Part shown: positions 18,301 to 28,000 of the stretch, piece by piece | Layout of the letters: every line of letters begins with the position of its first letter | Position numbering within the stretch: the stretch's first letter is position 1 | Origin: Gemmataceae bacterium | GTDB lineage: Bacteria; Planctomycetota; Planctomycetia; Gemmatales; Gemmataceae | Direction of reading: 5' to 3' | Assembly (NCBI GenBank): GCA_003136315.1 | Contig: PLDW01000204.1 | Location: 13,762-66,500 of the forward strand | DNA: 52,739 nucleotides | Made by a program: the position numbers and the translations under genes | Notes under the pieces: model-generated | The model's database searches: none | Seen by the model: the letters and a program-made list of their open reading frames with translations, nothing else | Told to the model about the DNA's origin: nothing

Positions 18301-20286
18301 CAGCTCGTCGAGGTCGATGTCCTGGGTGGATTGGTGAAGCCCCGATATCGCACTGGGGTGGAGGAGACTCGGTATCGGTTTGGCGATTGGGGAGGCTTGT
18401 TCGGTGGTTGGATCGAGTTTGTCGGCTCCCCCCCAATTGATCTCGCCTTCTTTCCCGGTCGGGGACTTTTTGGATGGGTTTGACAGTTCGCTGATTGAGA
18501 TCCACTTGTCGGAATCACTCCCGTCGGGCGGGATCGGACTGCGAGAGGTCACGTCTGGACGGCTCGAATCCTCCGCCTGTTCAAAGTCGACCCAGCCGGC
18601 CGGTGAAGGAAGCAGATTTCCCGAGCTCACAGCCTCCGCATCCGGGTGGTCCGAGAATTCGACTGCGTCGGTCCCGTCCGCCTCACTGGCGATGGGAAGA
18701 GATCCTCCACTGGCGTCACCAGCGAGAGGAGGTCCCCCTGAGAAGATGCTCGACGGGGCCGAGGACAGCGAAGGTTGGTCGGGGGAGAGGTCGTCCTCGA
18801 ACGGGTCCACGATCCCGGCCTCCGGTGTTAACTCGAAGGTCGGGCCGCTGCGAGCGTCAGCAAACAGGTCTGACCCACTATTCTGCTGCTCCAGCCAGTC
18901 ATCGGAATCGGCAGAATCGCTGCCGGGCGTCGGGCGGGGCTTCGCGTCGGGATCGGTCCAGAGTTGGGCATAACCTGTGGGCGAGTCTTCAAATCCGCCA
19001 GATTCCTGGTCATTGGACAGGGTCGCATCAATCCCGGGAGACTCCAGCCGGATTGCCGACGAGTCCAGGGGTGCATCCTGAGGATGGGTGAGGTCGGCGA
19101 GGATACTGGAGGCGTCCGCTCCCCCTACCGGGGTGGCCCCGAAATCCGTTCCCTCCTGAATACCTGGGGTCTGGGCCAGCTGCGCGGAATCGAGCGGCCC
19201 CTCCGCATCGTCGGCTGTGAAGATCAGATCCGAAGCCTCGGGCAATTCTTCCGCGACTGGCAAATCGGCGCTGGCGGCCGGATCCGTCGTGGTGCTTCCC
19301 CCGGGTGGTTGGTCGAATGTCAGTGCAACGTCGGATGGGCGGGGGTGGGGGACGGGAGGGCGTGGTGTGACGGGGGTCGCGGCTCGAGTCATCGTTGCGC
19401 TGATCACATCCGACAGATCGGCAGGCTCCGCAGTTGGCACCAACCCACCGCCGAAGATGTTCGACCCCAGATCGTCGGAGTGGGACGGTCTGGGCTGGGC
19501 CAATTCGGCTGCACGGGGTTCATCGAACGCTGGACGGCCAGGTGTGGAGGAGCGAATCTCGGGTGGGATCGGCTGGTCGCCTGCCTGGGAGTCGAGCCAT
19601 CCCGAGCCAGGAACGACTGGCGCGATTTCCTCCAGGTTTCCGATGTCGGCGGCCTCGCCGACGGCGGAAACCGGCTCGGCGGTGGGTACTGTTGGCCCAA
19701 AAAGGCTGGATGCGGATGCATCCATCGCCGGAATCTCCTCTCCAAATGGCACGGACTCTGCCACCGGGAGCCACTCGTCCGATGCCGGCTCGGCGGCTGG
19801 GATTAACTCTCCAACAGGCACTTCCGCCGACAGGATGCTTGACTGGGGTTCGACGGCCGGTAAGAATTCGGCAACCGGGAAATCATTGCCTGCGTCAACC
19901 GGTTCGACCTCAAGGTGGTGTCCAACCGGAGGCGGAGGGAGGGACCACTCCGGGAGATCGGCCAGCGCCATGCCGATGGTTCCTTCGGCGTCCGGCACTG
20001 CCGGCAGATCGAACGACACAGCACTGCCACTCGATGCCGGCAGATCAGGTATCGGGATTGTGTTCCCCTCATCGACCGGCGGGACCATCCCCACCTCCGA
20101 TGGGGCAGACTGCCCCTGCACAGGGACAGGCGGAATTTTCGGATCCGACAAGGCCGCCAGGTCGAGCTCGGCCAGGTCCGGGAGAGCAAACACGTCATCG
20201 GGGTTGGGCAAGGCAGGAACAGGCGGTGACGGCTGATCCGGGGTGTGTCCGAGGGGATCCGGAGTCGGGTCGGTCGTGTGCGACAT
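15355..20286 (-). CDS. Giant membrane-anchored protein with acidic repeats, coiled coil and TPR region
   Basis: 1643 residues. Residues 1 to about 830 are disordered, acidic and Pro/Ser-rich, with recurring short motifs such as PVAE-x-LP and two copies of GLHQSTQD-[IV]-D-[LF]-DELFD (about residues 650 and 740). A membrane helix follows (AAAGVAVGLLLGVGSMAGVYF), then a Pro/Gly linker, TPR-like helices, a long coiled coil (MAAELKEMNDKLATDLKKAD onwards) and a C-terminal TPR block (LDAGIAAYKAGRYRDAEKAL). The frame is open 38 codons upstream to a TTG, but the ATG at 20286 follows a GGAG and begins a low-complexity N-terminus. It is first in a same-strand series with a kinase and an ECF sigma gene. 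A scaffold or kinase-substrate role is inferred. Confidence 0.85.
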   Translation of the reverse strand: MSHTTDPTPDPLGHTPDQPSPPVPALPNPDDVFALPDLAELDLAALSDPKIPPVPVQGQSAPSEVGMVPPVDEGNTIPIPDLPASSGSAVSFDLPAVPDAEGTIGMALADLPEWSLPPPPVGHHLEVEPVDAGNDFPVAEFLPAVEPQSSILSAEVPVGELIPAAEPASDEWLPVAESVPFGEEIPAMDASASSLFGPTVPTAEPVSAVGEAADIGNLEEIAPVVPGSGWLDSQAGDQPIPPEIRSSTPGRPAFDEPRAAELAQPRPSHSDDLGSNIFGGGLVPTAEPADLSDVISATMTRAATPVTPRPPVPHPRPSDVALTFDQPPGGSTTTDPAASADLPVAEELPEASDLIFTADDAEGPLDSAQLAQTPGIQEGTDFGATPVGGADASSILADLTHPQDAPLDSSAIRLESPGIDATLSNDQESGGFEDSPTGYAQLWTDPDAKPRPTPGSDSADSDDWLEQQNSGSDLFADARSGPTFELTPEAGIVDPFEDDLSPDQPSLSSAPSSIFSGGPPLAGDASGGSLPIASEADGTDAVEFSDHPDAEAVSSGNLLPSPAGWVDFEQAEDSSRPDVTSRSPIPPDGSDSDKWISISELSNPSKKSPTGKEGEINWGGADKLDPTTEQASPIAKPIPSLLHPSAISGLHQSTQDIDLDELFDAAGEPVQPASGTNPPVQPGTGPIPTLPKTPGKSAPASKRPPGTKSDPSVVAGTGLHQSTQDVDFDELFDESGSGSGPKLASENRSPDQPDTDSVPSPPKPTPVKKSPVPKRPIDSTSDWSTSSDQLGGTEPADYEALTGSKSDSSVVVNFLADSSTTSPLVGSDPRMAAAPKSKKDRTDPSRTHSGTGDSGSVNRRAAAGVAVGLLLGVGSMAGVYFSGVLDPTPAGITKPSGPQPNTSGQPGPSGNPATPPGAGAAVGPGTVADARTALDAGQPGAAITRLEAIGANTPEAKAALGKARFFARLKELPLATVTVPADDAELKKARADLEAVAIDPEATKTPEGEKAAVQSILLLGLTHELAGEPDKAREVYADGVKKFPKAADAFETALDRLKAIGPDAGKTSLRLTPADAQQLGIASVMLLVMADPPAGATEDAPEAGRFFWKAVNAAAAGKYSDAVDLIAKAKAAHITRARALAGRGLNPLSDPLEQIFPRCCDDLTAFWKLRASLYDHPGVGELFKKDVTKALDQLAAAEKRSLDLAKMAAELKEMNDKLATDLKKADEKAQTLASEYKAKIDAMEKLAVQRGEIYRQDVATNRKKTDELSAQVEDLTKQKRDLETTVSAIAKDLQEAKLLDEKYDTAKLLGASKMVTKLNTGDRLELAKRLNKAEAELEKANAKYLAAEQKLKADHAADLKKVGELNTAAAEKLREAHAADLKSLGQKYALERRKLEETYTTAVKLLEDSLAVERNTVATAEKRFKADLANAISPAQALDLWLPVLADLRRPADADPAIEAANKVLKTATPGSEDEAKALTVKGLALFLKGDLEGAKKVLEAARETVAYKNAKGKGWAKAADVGVASIGDPVAGARVPVETGPRKDLDAAARSLDAGIAAYKAGRYRDAEKALAQAAWNNPADAISWYFLGATRWAVGKPDQAKDDFRQGAEREQARSTPARVIDIAISPIQGPVRDALTAARP

Positions 20287-21013
20287 GAAATGCAACTCCG
20301 CAGAGCGATTGAGTCCGCCAAACCGGCCAGTGCCATCCGAAAACGGTTCGCTCGCCGGAAATGTTAAACTGTATTGTCTCCGAATTCTCCGCTTATACAA
20401 GATTTTTCCTCGTTTTCCACTCCCGCCTGCCCGAAACTACGGAACCTACCGAGCTTCCCCCGTCGTCCTCATTTCTCACTCAGGGGAATCTTTCTCCGTC
20501 GGCGGGAAATGCAGACGGGATCTGCTCCTCCTTTCAGATGTGGAGCGCGTGCGAATCTGCCCCCGATTGTGCATGATCTGCAACAGGACTGGGCGGGGAA
20601 AAAACCGCCGCCCGGTCCTGTTACACTGCTTTCCAGAACCAAATCGCTGTTGAAGGACATCTTGCCGCCCGTTCTGACCCATTCTTCTGGTGTGGCATTG
20701 GAATTGCTACGAATTGGTACGTCATCGAAATCACGATCGAGCTGCTGCAAGTGATTACTACCGGAAGAGTTAGGAAACCGCTAATGGCGATTGCCTCCGT
20801 CTTTGGGGGGCACCATCACGAGAAGGGAAAATGGCCAAGGATCTGGAACGCGACTTGCTAATTCTTCCGCTGACGTCCGCCACTTGCTGCAACCCGACGA
20901 ATCCGTAGGATTTCCCCCCGAAGGGAACGCTCCAGGATGAATGGTCCGATGCCTCTGGCCGCCGGCCGAGTCGGGGTGGAAGGACGACCCTCATTCCCAG
21001 GACAGGTGACGTT
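20287..21013. other. Intergenic region with a strong hairpin
   Basis: No convincing gene. A 15-bp stem with one G-T pair (AACAGGACTGGGCGG paired to CCGCC-CGGTCCTGTT) lies at 20582-20622 with an A-rich loop. It could be a terminator or a structured RNA, but no T-tract follows. The region upstream of 20286 should contain the promoter of the giant TPR gene. Open frames in this stretch have poor protein character. Confidence 0.45.
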
Positions 21014-21214
21014 GTGCATCCAATGTTTGAAGTGGCTCCGGCGGATCTCGCCCGCCAGGATCAAGAAGTTGTCGAACTGCCTCTGCTGCTCCCCCGATGG
21101 CAGGCTCTGGAACTGGAAGCAACCGCCCGCGAACACGGAATGACGACCGGCCAAATGCTCCGTCGTGTGATTCGCGATCTCCTCGCGAACCAACCGCTTA
21201 TCAGCCGGTCCTGA
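21014..21214 (+). CDS. Small protein with ribbon-helix-helix-like C-terminus
   Basis: 66 residues (or 63 from the ATG at 21023). The core PLLLPRWQALELEATAREHG followed by MTTGQMLRRVIRDLL has the strand-helix-turn-helix spacing of small ribbon-helix-helix regulators. It stands alone between long non-coding stretches. A transcriptional or antitoxin-like role is possible but not shown. Confidence 0.5.
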   Translation: MHPMFEVAPADLARQDQEVVELPLLLPRWQALELEATAREHGMTTGQMLRRVIRDLLANQPLISRS

Positions 21215-21446
21215 CTCACACCGACCGACACCGGCGCCTCCCGCTTCTCTCCGTCGAAGCTGTTGCCCTCTCCTCCTCATTCCCTCTCGATCTCGTCTTT
21301 TCCATCGATTCGAGTCCGCTTGTCGTATCTTGCGATTCGTGATTGAGTTGATGCAATCGTGGACAGATCCACCGGGACCAGCATGATGTCCCCCTACCGT
21401 TGATGCTACGCTTGTCTGTCACAAAAAAAAGGAAAGCTGTCCTTCG

Positions 21447-21507
21447 CTGGCGCTTCAGGCTTGTGAAGCCCGAACAGTGATGGTGACTCACAAGCCTGAA
21501 GCGCCAG
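21447..21507. repeat. 20-bp inverted repeat, GGCGCTTCAGGCTTG type
   Basis: Arms CTGGCGCTTCAGGCTTGTGA (21447-21466) and its exact complement (21488-21507) flank 21 bases. This is a dispersed planctomycete repeat whose translation gives the SLKRQRR signature seen in false ORFs. Confidence 0.85.
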
Positions 21508-21769
21508 AAGGGAATCCCTCAATTCGCAGAGTCAACATGGCCAGTTGCCCCGTCAACCAACTCTCACTCGCATTTGGTCAGCGAATCACCGTTCACCCAA
21601 CCCGCGGCCAGTCGCCTCTTCCACAGGCAACCCTGCGGATACACTGCCACTGGACGGCACCTCAACCGGTGCTGATCCATCAATTCCCGGCAATTGCCGG
21701 CCTTTGAGCTATCATGACAAAGGACATTGCTTCCTGAGATATTCTCAGTTAGACTACACTTCACGTTTC

Positions 21770-21853
21770 GGTAACGATTCCCCGACATCATGGCTTCGGC
21801 CTCTGGCTGACTCATCGTCAAAAGTGAGTCAGAGTCGATCCGGAATCGTTACC
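21770..21853 (+). promoter_or_regulatory. Nested inverted repeats upstream of dapB
   Basis: Outer arms GGTAACGATTCC (21770-21781) and GGAATCGTTACC (21842-21853) are exact complements. Inside, CTGACTCA and TGAGTCAG form a second stem. The structure is 226 bases before the dapB start. It could be a folded leader RNA or a pair of protein-binding sites; no known riboswitch consensus is recognised. Confidence 0.45.
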
Positions 21854-22079
21854 TTGTGACAGTCGGCAGGTGGGGAGCAATCCCCAGCGGCAGCGACCCG
21901 TGCCTATGCCGTCCCTTCTGTCACCGGCCGCCCCTCGGGCAAAACACCCGTGGTTCTCCTGGCAAGGGATGTCAACCGGCCCAACGAGTCGCAAGACTCA
22001 ATGCGGGGGAGCGAAAGCTGCCACCTGCAAGCCGACTGCTTCAGCAGGCGGTAGTTGACCCGACCATGAGGGGGCAGGT

Positions 22080-22883
22080 ATGGCGATTCGGGTGTGCGTG
22101 GCCGGTGTGAGCGGCTGGACTGGTAGCGAGGTCGCCCGCGCGATTCTGGCGTCCGATGAGTTCCAACTCACCGGAGCCATCGCCCGACGGGCTGCTGGTC
22201 GCGATGCGGGCGATGTGCTGGGGGTGTCATCGACTGGGCTGACCGTCGCTGCGACTCTGGCCGAAGCCCTTGCCCGACCTGCCGAGGTGCTCGTCGATTT
22301 CACTTCCCCGACATCGGTTCGAGGCCGCACCCTGGAGGCACTGTCCGGCGGGGTCCGGGTTGTGGTCGGAACGTCCGGGTTGACTGCGACCGACTATGCC
22401 GAGATCGATCGGGCGGCCGTCGCAGCCGGGCTCGGGGTGATCGCAGCGGGGAACTTTTCGGTCACCGCCGCACTGGTGAAGCACTTCGCCCTGATCGCAG
22501 CCAAACTTCTCCCTTCTCGCGAGGTGATCGACTACGCCGGGGCGGGGAAACCAGACGCTCCAAGTGGGACTGCGCGGGAACTGGCCGAGGCACTCGGTGC
22601 GATCGGGCCGGGGGAGCTTGCTGTGCCCATCGAACGAACCCACGGCGACCCGGCGGCCCGCGGGGCGGGAGTGGCCGGCACCCGGGTCCATTCGGTCCGA
22701 CTGCCAGGTTACAACCTGGCGGTTGAAGCCCTGTTCGGATTGCCCCACGAGCGGCTCACCATCCGCCACGACGCAGGATCTAGCCCGGCCCCGTATGTCG
22801 GAGGCACGCTCCTGGCGGTTCGCCGGGTGGTCCACACGGTCGGGCTGGTCCGCGGGCTCGACACGCTCCTGTTTGGGGGCTGA
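22080..22883 (+). CDS. dapB: 4-hydroxy-tetrahydrodipicolinate reductase-like protein (variant DapB)
   Basis: 267 residues. DapB reduces dihydrodipicolinate with NAD(P)H in lysine and diaminopimelate synthesis. Visible landmarks are the Rossmann loop VAGVSGWTGSEVA (8-20), VDFTSP (72-77), GTSG (97-100), AGNFSVTAAL (123-132) and KPDAPSGTA (157-165), where Lys157 matches the catalytic Lys of the family. The preceding His-His pair of E. coli DapB (His159/His160) is replaced by Ala153-Gly154 (DYAGAGKPDA). From memory, a subfamily with DYA-xx-GKPDAPSGTA exists in other phyla and is also annotated DapB, so this is a variant lineage and not a decayed gene. The C-terminus (IRHDAGSSPAPYVGGTLLAVR) matches that subfamily. 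It stands alone, without other lysine genes. Confidence 0.85.
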   Translation: MAIRVCVAGVSGWTGSEVARAILASDEFQLTGAIARRAAGRDAGDVLGVSSTGLTVAATLAEALARPAEVLVDFTSPTSVRGRTLEALSGGVRVVVGTSGLTATDYAEIDRAAVAAGLGVIAAGNFSVTAALVKHFALIAAKLLPSREVIDYAGAGKPDAPSGTARELAEALGAIGPGELAVPIERTHGDPAARGAGVAGTRVHSVRLPGYNLAVEALFGLPHERLTIRHDAGSSPAPYVGGTLLAVRRVVHTVGLVRGLDTLLFGG

Positions 22884-23129
22884 TCATCAATCAGGCACCA
22901 GGTGTCACCGATTGGACTCGCGGGGCCGGGCACATCTAGAACTGAAGCCTGGGCTAGTATCCATTGTCCCGTTGACGCGGAAAACCACGGGATTGAGGCC
23001 CCAAAAGGGCTGTCAGATCATCGCCAGTGCGTCAGCTCTGGGGGCCGGGTCTTGAACGGCCCTGGCCCCTTGCAAACGAGCCAGCGGCCGACCATGATGA
23101 ACACGATCCCGATCCGCTCCGAGGTAACG

Positions 23130-24446
23130 ATGGCTGCTGACCTGCCTTCCCCGTCCGAGTGCGTGATCCTGGTTCCGGTTGGTGGAGGAATCGACCCAGG
23201 ATGCGACGATGCCCTGCGGGAACTTGAACGTCGCGGCCATCGGGTCTGGCGTGTTCGCGGATATTCGGCCGTTGATGCGGCTCGTAATCAGATGGCCACC
23301 GACGCCCTGGCTCAGGGGTTTGCGGAATTGATGTGGATTGATTCGGATGTCGTCTTTGACCCGGACGATATCTCCCGGCTCCGTGCTCACGGTCTTCCAT
23401 TCACCTGCGGCCTGTACTCGAAGAAAGGTCCGCGGCAATTCGCCTGCGAGTTCCTGCCGGGCACTCCGGCCATTCGGTTTGGCCAAAGCGGCGGGCCAGT
23501 GGAGATCCGATTCTGCGGGTTTGGGTTCACGCATACCCGCAAAGAGGTCTATCAGACGATTCACACCCGGCTCAAGCTCCCGATCTGCAACCGCCGGTTC
23601 GGCTCCCTCCTCGTCCCCTACTTCGAACCACTGGTGGTTAACGATCCGCGTGGACCGTGGTCTCTCAGTGAGGACTATGCGTTCTGTCAGCGGGCTCGGG
23701 AGTGCGGGTTCAAGGTGTTCGCCGACACCCGCATTCGATTGTGGCACGTCGGTCCCTATCGCTACGGGTGGGAGGACGCGGGCAGTACCAAGGAACGGTT
23801 CGTGGATTACACGTTCCATCTTCCGGGAGGAGGTGCCGGGAACCCCCTCCCCCCACTCGCACCACCTGCTCCACCTCCCGCCGATGGGTATACGCAGGAT
23901 TGGTTTACGTACAACGTACCGGTATGGGAACGGCTCCTGGCACCGCTTGTTGGGAAGCCTGTCCACGCATTGGAGATCGGGGTTTTCGAGGGGCGGAGCA
24001 CCGTCTGGTTGATGGACCACATCTTGACCCATCCGACCGCATCGCTGATGTGGGTCGACACGTTCAGCGGTGGGTCCGATCACGCCGGGCTCGATCTGAC
24101 CGGATTGGAGACCCGATTCCGGGCCAACACCGCCCGATTCGGGTCGCGAGTCTATGGGCAGGTGGGTCGCAGCCAGGACGTTCTGCGGGGGTTGACGGGT
24201 GAACGGTTCGATCTGGCCTATCTCGATGGGTCGCACGAAGCGGCCGACGTGTTGGCAGATGCGGTTCTGACCTGGCCGCTCCTGAAAACGGGCGGAATTC
24301 TCGCATTCGACGATTACGGGTGGCGGCAGTTCCCGGAACCGGAACGGTGCCCGGCGCTGGGAATTGATGCTTTTCTGGGAGCGATGCGCGGGCGATACGA
24401 AGACATTTACCGGGGGTATCAAATCTGGGTTCGGAAGACCCGGTAG
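23130..24446 (+). CDS. Fusion of a GT-A-like glycosyltransferase and a SAM-dependent methyltransferase
   Basis: 438 residues. The N-terminal half (about 1-245) resembles a nucleotide-diphospho-sugar transferase: VILVPVGGGIDPGCDDALRE at the start, AARNQMATDAL near 52, MWIDSDVVFDPDD near 70 with a D-x-D metal motif, and LSEDYAFCQRARECGFKVFA near 190. A proline-rich linker (PPLAPPAPPPADG) leads to a class I methyltransferase: HALEIGVFEGRSTVWLMD (SAM loop), MWVDTFSG, FDLAYLDGSHEAADVLADAV and GGILAFDDYGW, the pattern of the Methyltransf_24 type. The frame extends upstream, but GAGG five bases before the ATG at 23130 decides the start. It may modify and methylate a surface glycan; the substrate is unknown. 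Confidence 0.82.
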   Translation: MAADLPSPSECVILVPVGGGIDPGCDDALRELERRGHRVWRVRGYSAVDAARNQMATDALAQGFAELMWIDSDVVFDPDDISRLRAHGLPFTCGLYSKKGPRQFACEFLPGTPAIRFGQSGGPVEIRFCGFGFTHTRKEVYQTIHTRLKLPICNRRFGSLLVPYFEPLVVNDPRGPWSLSEDYAFCQRARECGFKVFADTRIRLWHVGPYRYGWEDAGSTKERFVDYTFHLPGGGAGNPLPPLAPPAPPPADGYTQDWFTYNVPVWERLLAPLVGKPVHALEIGVFEGRSTVWLMDHILTHPTASLMWVDTFSGGSDHAGLDLTGLETRFRANTARFGSRVYGQVGRSQDVLRGLTGERFDLAYLDGSHEAADVLADAVLTWPLLKTGGILAFDDYGWRQFPEPERCPALGIDAFLGAMRGRYEDIYRGYQIWVRKTR

Positions 24447-24493
24447 GCGTGTGGTGGTAAGGAGTTGTCCAGAAACGAGACCGTGAAATCTGG

Positions 24494-24547
24494 TGGCACG
24501 GGCATCTTGCCCGTGTCGGCCCAGCATGGCCAGGATGGCCATGCCAC
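24494..24547. repeat. Dispersed TGGCACGGGCATCTTGCCCG repeat
   Basis: A 54-base repeat with internal stem CACGGGCA/TGCCCGTG and outer GTGGCA/TGCCAC arms. When translated it yields the GILPVSAQHGQDGHAT peptide known from false planctomycete ORFs. It lies in the 620-base gap before the protease gene; the rest of that gap (24548-25068) holds no gene I can support. Confidence 0.8.
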
Positions 24548-25068
24548 GTCGAGTGCGGCCGTTTTTGCTCTTATTCGCACGCTCGGCGAACTTCACGGTT
24601 TTGATCTTGGACAAGTTCTAACTGTGGCTAACGCCCACCTCCATCCACTAGACAGGCTCGACCAGCGCGATCCTGGACACTTAGACGGGCTCGACCGTCA
24701 GTTTCGACGACTCCAAAAATTGCCGACACGGTAACCCATCCAACCGTCTGAACCCAGCCCAGCGATTTTTGCATCAGATCCCCCAAGAAAGGTCCAATCG
24801 GTGGAGACGGAAGAATTGGCTGAGCAAGCACTTCTGGCCTTCGGTGGTTCTTGACACGACTCCAGTCTCATCCCGAGCAAGCGATAGGTTCCGGGCGCCC
24901 GGACCGGTCTGATCCCTAGGATCTGTGCCAGAGTTCAGATTCCTGTTGACTTCCCCATTGCGGCTCCGATAAGGTCAATTCTACTCGGGAATCCCTATTT
25001 TTAATTAAAGCCTCGCGCACTTACCCTCCCGGACCGAGTCCAAGCGCGACCAGCCTGGAGCCTTCAGC

Positions 25069-28000
25069 ATGAAGTCGTTCTCCCACCAACGCACCCGGAC
25101 GCGCGGGTTGTGCCTTGAGGTGGTCCAGCTTGAGGATCGGAACACACCGTCGAGCGGTATCGAATACCCTATCGGCATGCCCATCTCGCCCTACGGATCG
25201 CCCACTCCAGACGGTTTGCTCACCCCCCCCGCGATCCGGCAGGCGTACGGGTTTAACTCGCTCCTGGACTTCGGCGGGCAGTCGGCCGACGGCACGGGCC
25301 AGACGATTGCCATCGTCGACGCTTACAATACCCCTACGATCACTTCCGACTTGCAGTCGTTCGATAACTACTTCGGCATCGCTGCCCCCCCGAGCTTCAA
25401 GATCGTCAACCAGAACGGCGGGAGTTCTCTGCCAGGCACTGACCCGAATGACGACTGGCCGGGGGAGACATCGCTCGACGTGGAGTATGCGCATGCAATG
25501 GCTCCCGGGGCCAATATCATCCTCGTCGAGGCCGACAGCGCTGCCGATACGGACCTGTACACCGCTGCTCGCACCGCCGCCGGGGAGCCGGGGGTGTCCG
25601 TCATCACCGACAGTTGGGGCGGTGGCGAGAGTTCCTCCGACGTGTCCTCTAACTCGAATTGGACCACCCCGACCGGCCATCAGGGTGTGACGTTCCTGTT
25701 CTCGGCCGGGGATTCCGGAGTGGTCTCGTACCCCTCCTCGTCCCCAAATGTGCTATCGGTCGGGGCCACAGACCTGTACCTGAACGGGAGCGGCGGCTAC
25801 GGGTCGGAAACCGGCTGGTATTACCCCGACTCAAGCGGTGGAGGAGGGGGTGGTGGGGGGAAGAGCCAGTACGAATCGATCCCCTCGTTCCAGGCGGGCA
25901 TACCCTCGGTGGCCTCGGTGGTTGGGACCACGCGGGGAACCCCGGACGTCTCTATCGTGGGTGGGGATCAGACCCCCGTCGCAGTGTATAACACGTACGA
26001 TAACCCGCCCTCGGACCCGTGGGAGGGGGTCTACGGGACAAGTGCCTCGTCCCCCATGTGGGCCGGTATCATTGCCATCATCAACCAGGGGCGGGTCGCA
26101 AACGGGTCCACAACACTGGACGGCCCGAGCCAGACGCTCCCGAAACTGTACGCCCTGTACAACAACCCCACCACGTATGCAGCGGACTTCCACGACATCA
26201 ACGACCCGAGCGGCGGAGCGAATTACTACGGAAACAAGACAGGCCCCGGGTACGACTTGCTCACCGGCATCGGCAGCCCGATCGTCAACAAACTCGTCCC
26301 TGACATGGTTGGCTCGGCCCTGAAGACCACTCTGGTAGCGACCCCGAACAACCTGCCGACTGGCGGCGAGGTGACCCTGACCCTGACCCTGACCGGCGGG
26401 ACCGCCGCCCCGACCGGCACGGTTGACTTCACGGTGGGGGCCAGAGATCTGGGGACGGCCCCGGTCGTCAACGGGGTGGCCACCCTGATGACGTCCGCCT
26501 TCGGGAAGGGGACCAGCACCGTCACCGGAACCTACTCCGGCGACATCAACTATCCGTCGAGCAGTGCCACGACAACTGTGACGTTCGGGATTGGTGGGAG
26601 TACCACGACGGTGACCGGTCCGATAACGACGGTCACTTACGGGCAGAGTGTGCCGTTGACAGTGGACATCACCGGGATCGGCACTTCAACCCCGACCGGG
26701 TCGGTCGATGTCATGTACGGGACCACCGACCTGGGGAGTACGCAGCTCGTTGGGGGGATGGCCACCGTGTCGGTGACCCAACTCCCGGCCGGGACTATCA
26801 CCTTCACCGTGACCTACTCCGGCGACACGAACTACTCGATGAGCTCCGGGACGGTGGTCGTGACCGTGAACCCCGCTCCGCTTCAGGTCACTGCCAACTC
26901 GCTGACGTTCGTCTACGGTGGGGTGGCGACCTTACCAGCCCTCACGTTCGGACCCCCGGTGGGTTTGCAGTATTCGGACACCGCCCAGACTGTGCTCAGC
27001 GGAGCCCTGACGACCACAGCAACTCCGACCAGCGGGGTCGGCACCTACACGATCAACCAGGGCAGTCTGATCTCATCAAGTAATTACACCCTGACGTTCG
27101 TCTCGGCCAACCTGACGATCACCGCGGCCTCGCTCACCGTCACCCTGGATAATGAGTCGTTTGTGTATGGGGGGACGTTCCCGAAGTTGACATACGAACC
27201 GCCGGTGGGGTTGGTGAACGGGGACACCGCTGCCGCCCTCCTGAACGGGGTCGTGACGACCACAGCCACCTCGACGAGCGGGGTCGGCGACTACCCCATC
27301 ACCGTGATGACTCAGGGAGGTCCGGCGGGGTTGAATAACTATACGCTGACGGTCGTCCCCGCCACGCTGACCATTACCCCGGCCCCGCTCACCATCACTG
27401 CGGACAGCCAGTCGCTGGTATACGGCGGGACGTTCCCGCAGTTGACATACGAGTCGCCCGTGGGGCTGGTGAATGGGGACATCGCTGCAGCGGTCCTGAT
27501 TGGGTCGCTGTCGACACCGGCTACCCCGACAAGTGGGGTCGGAAGTTACCCGATCACCCAGGGTGCTCTGAGTGCCGGTGCCAACTACACACTGAAGGTG
27601 GTCCCGGCCACGCTGACCATCACTCCAGCGCCGCTCACCGTCGTTGCGAACAGTCAGAAAGTGGTCTACGGATCATTCCCGTCGACCCTGACGTACGTGC
27701 CCGAGGGGTTGGTCAACGGGGACACTGCTACCTCCGCCCTGACCGGGCAACTGGCGACCACTGCCACGCAGAACAGCAACGTCGGCACCTACCCCATCAC
27801 CGCAGGCACCCTGGCCGCAACGAGCAACTACACGCTGACGATAGAGCCAGCCAAGCTCACCATCACCCCAGCCAAGCTCACCATCACCGCGAACAACGTC
27901 GAGATCCAGAACGACGGCGCGGTTCCCACCCTGACGTACACAGTGAGCGGGTTGGTGAACGGCAATTTCGCCTCGGTTGTGTCCGGGGTCGTCCTGTCGA

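Larger units (their letters stand above)
21215..22079. other. Long non-coding stretch upstream of dapB
   Basis: 865 bases without a supported gene. It contains a 20-bp perfect inverted repeat (21447-21507) and a nested hairpin region (21770-21853), listed separately. The AT-rich part around 21700-21860 probably includes the dapB promoter. Confidence 0.5.

Noticed and set aside
20469..20750. 93-codon minus-strand ORF
   Set aside because: Low-complexity composition, no ribosome site and overlap with a strong hairpin suggest non-coding DNA.
21215..22079. Lysine riboswitch before dapB
   Set aside because: The nested stems do not match the lysine riboswitch architecture as I know it; only generic hairpins are seen.
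24465..24734. ORF containing GTGILPVSAQHGQDGHAT
   Set aside because: That peptide is the translation of a dispersed repeat and the rest has no protein character.
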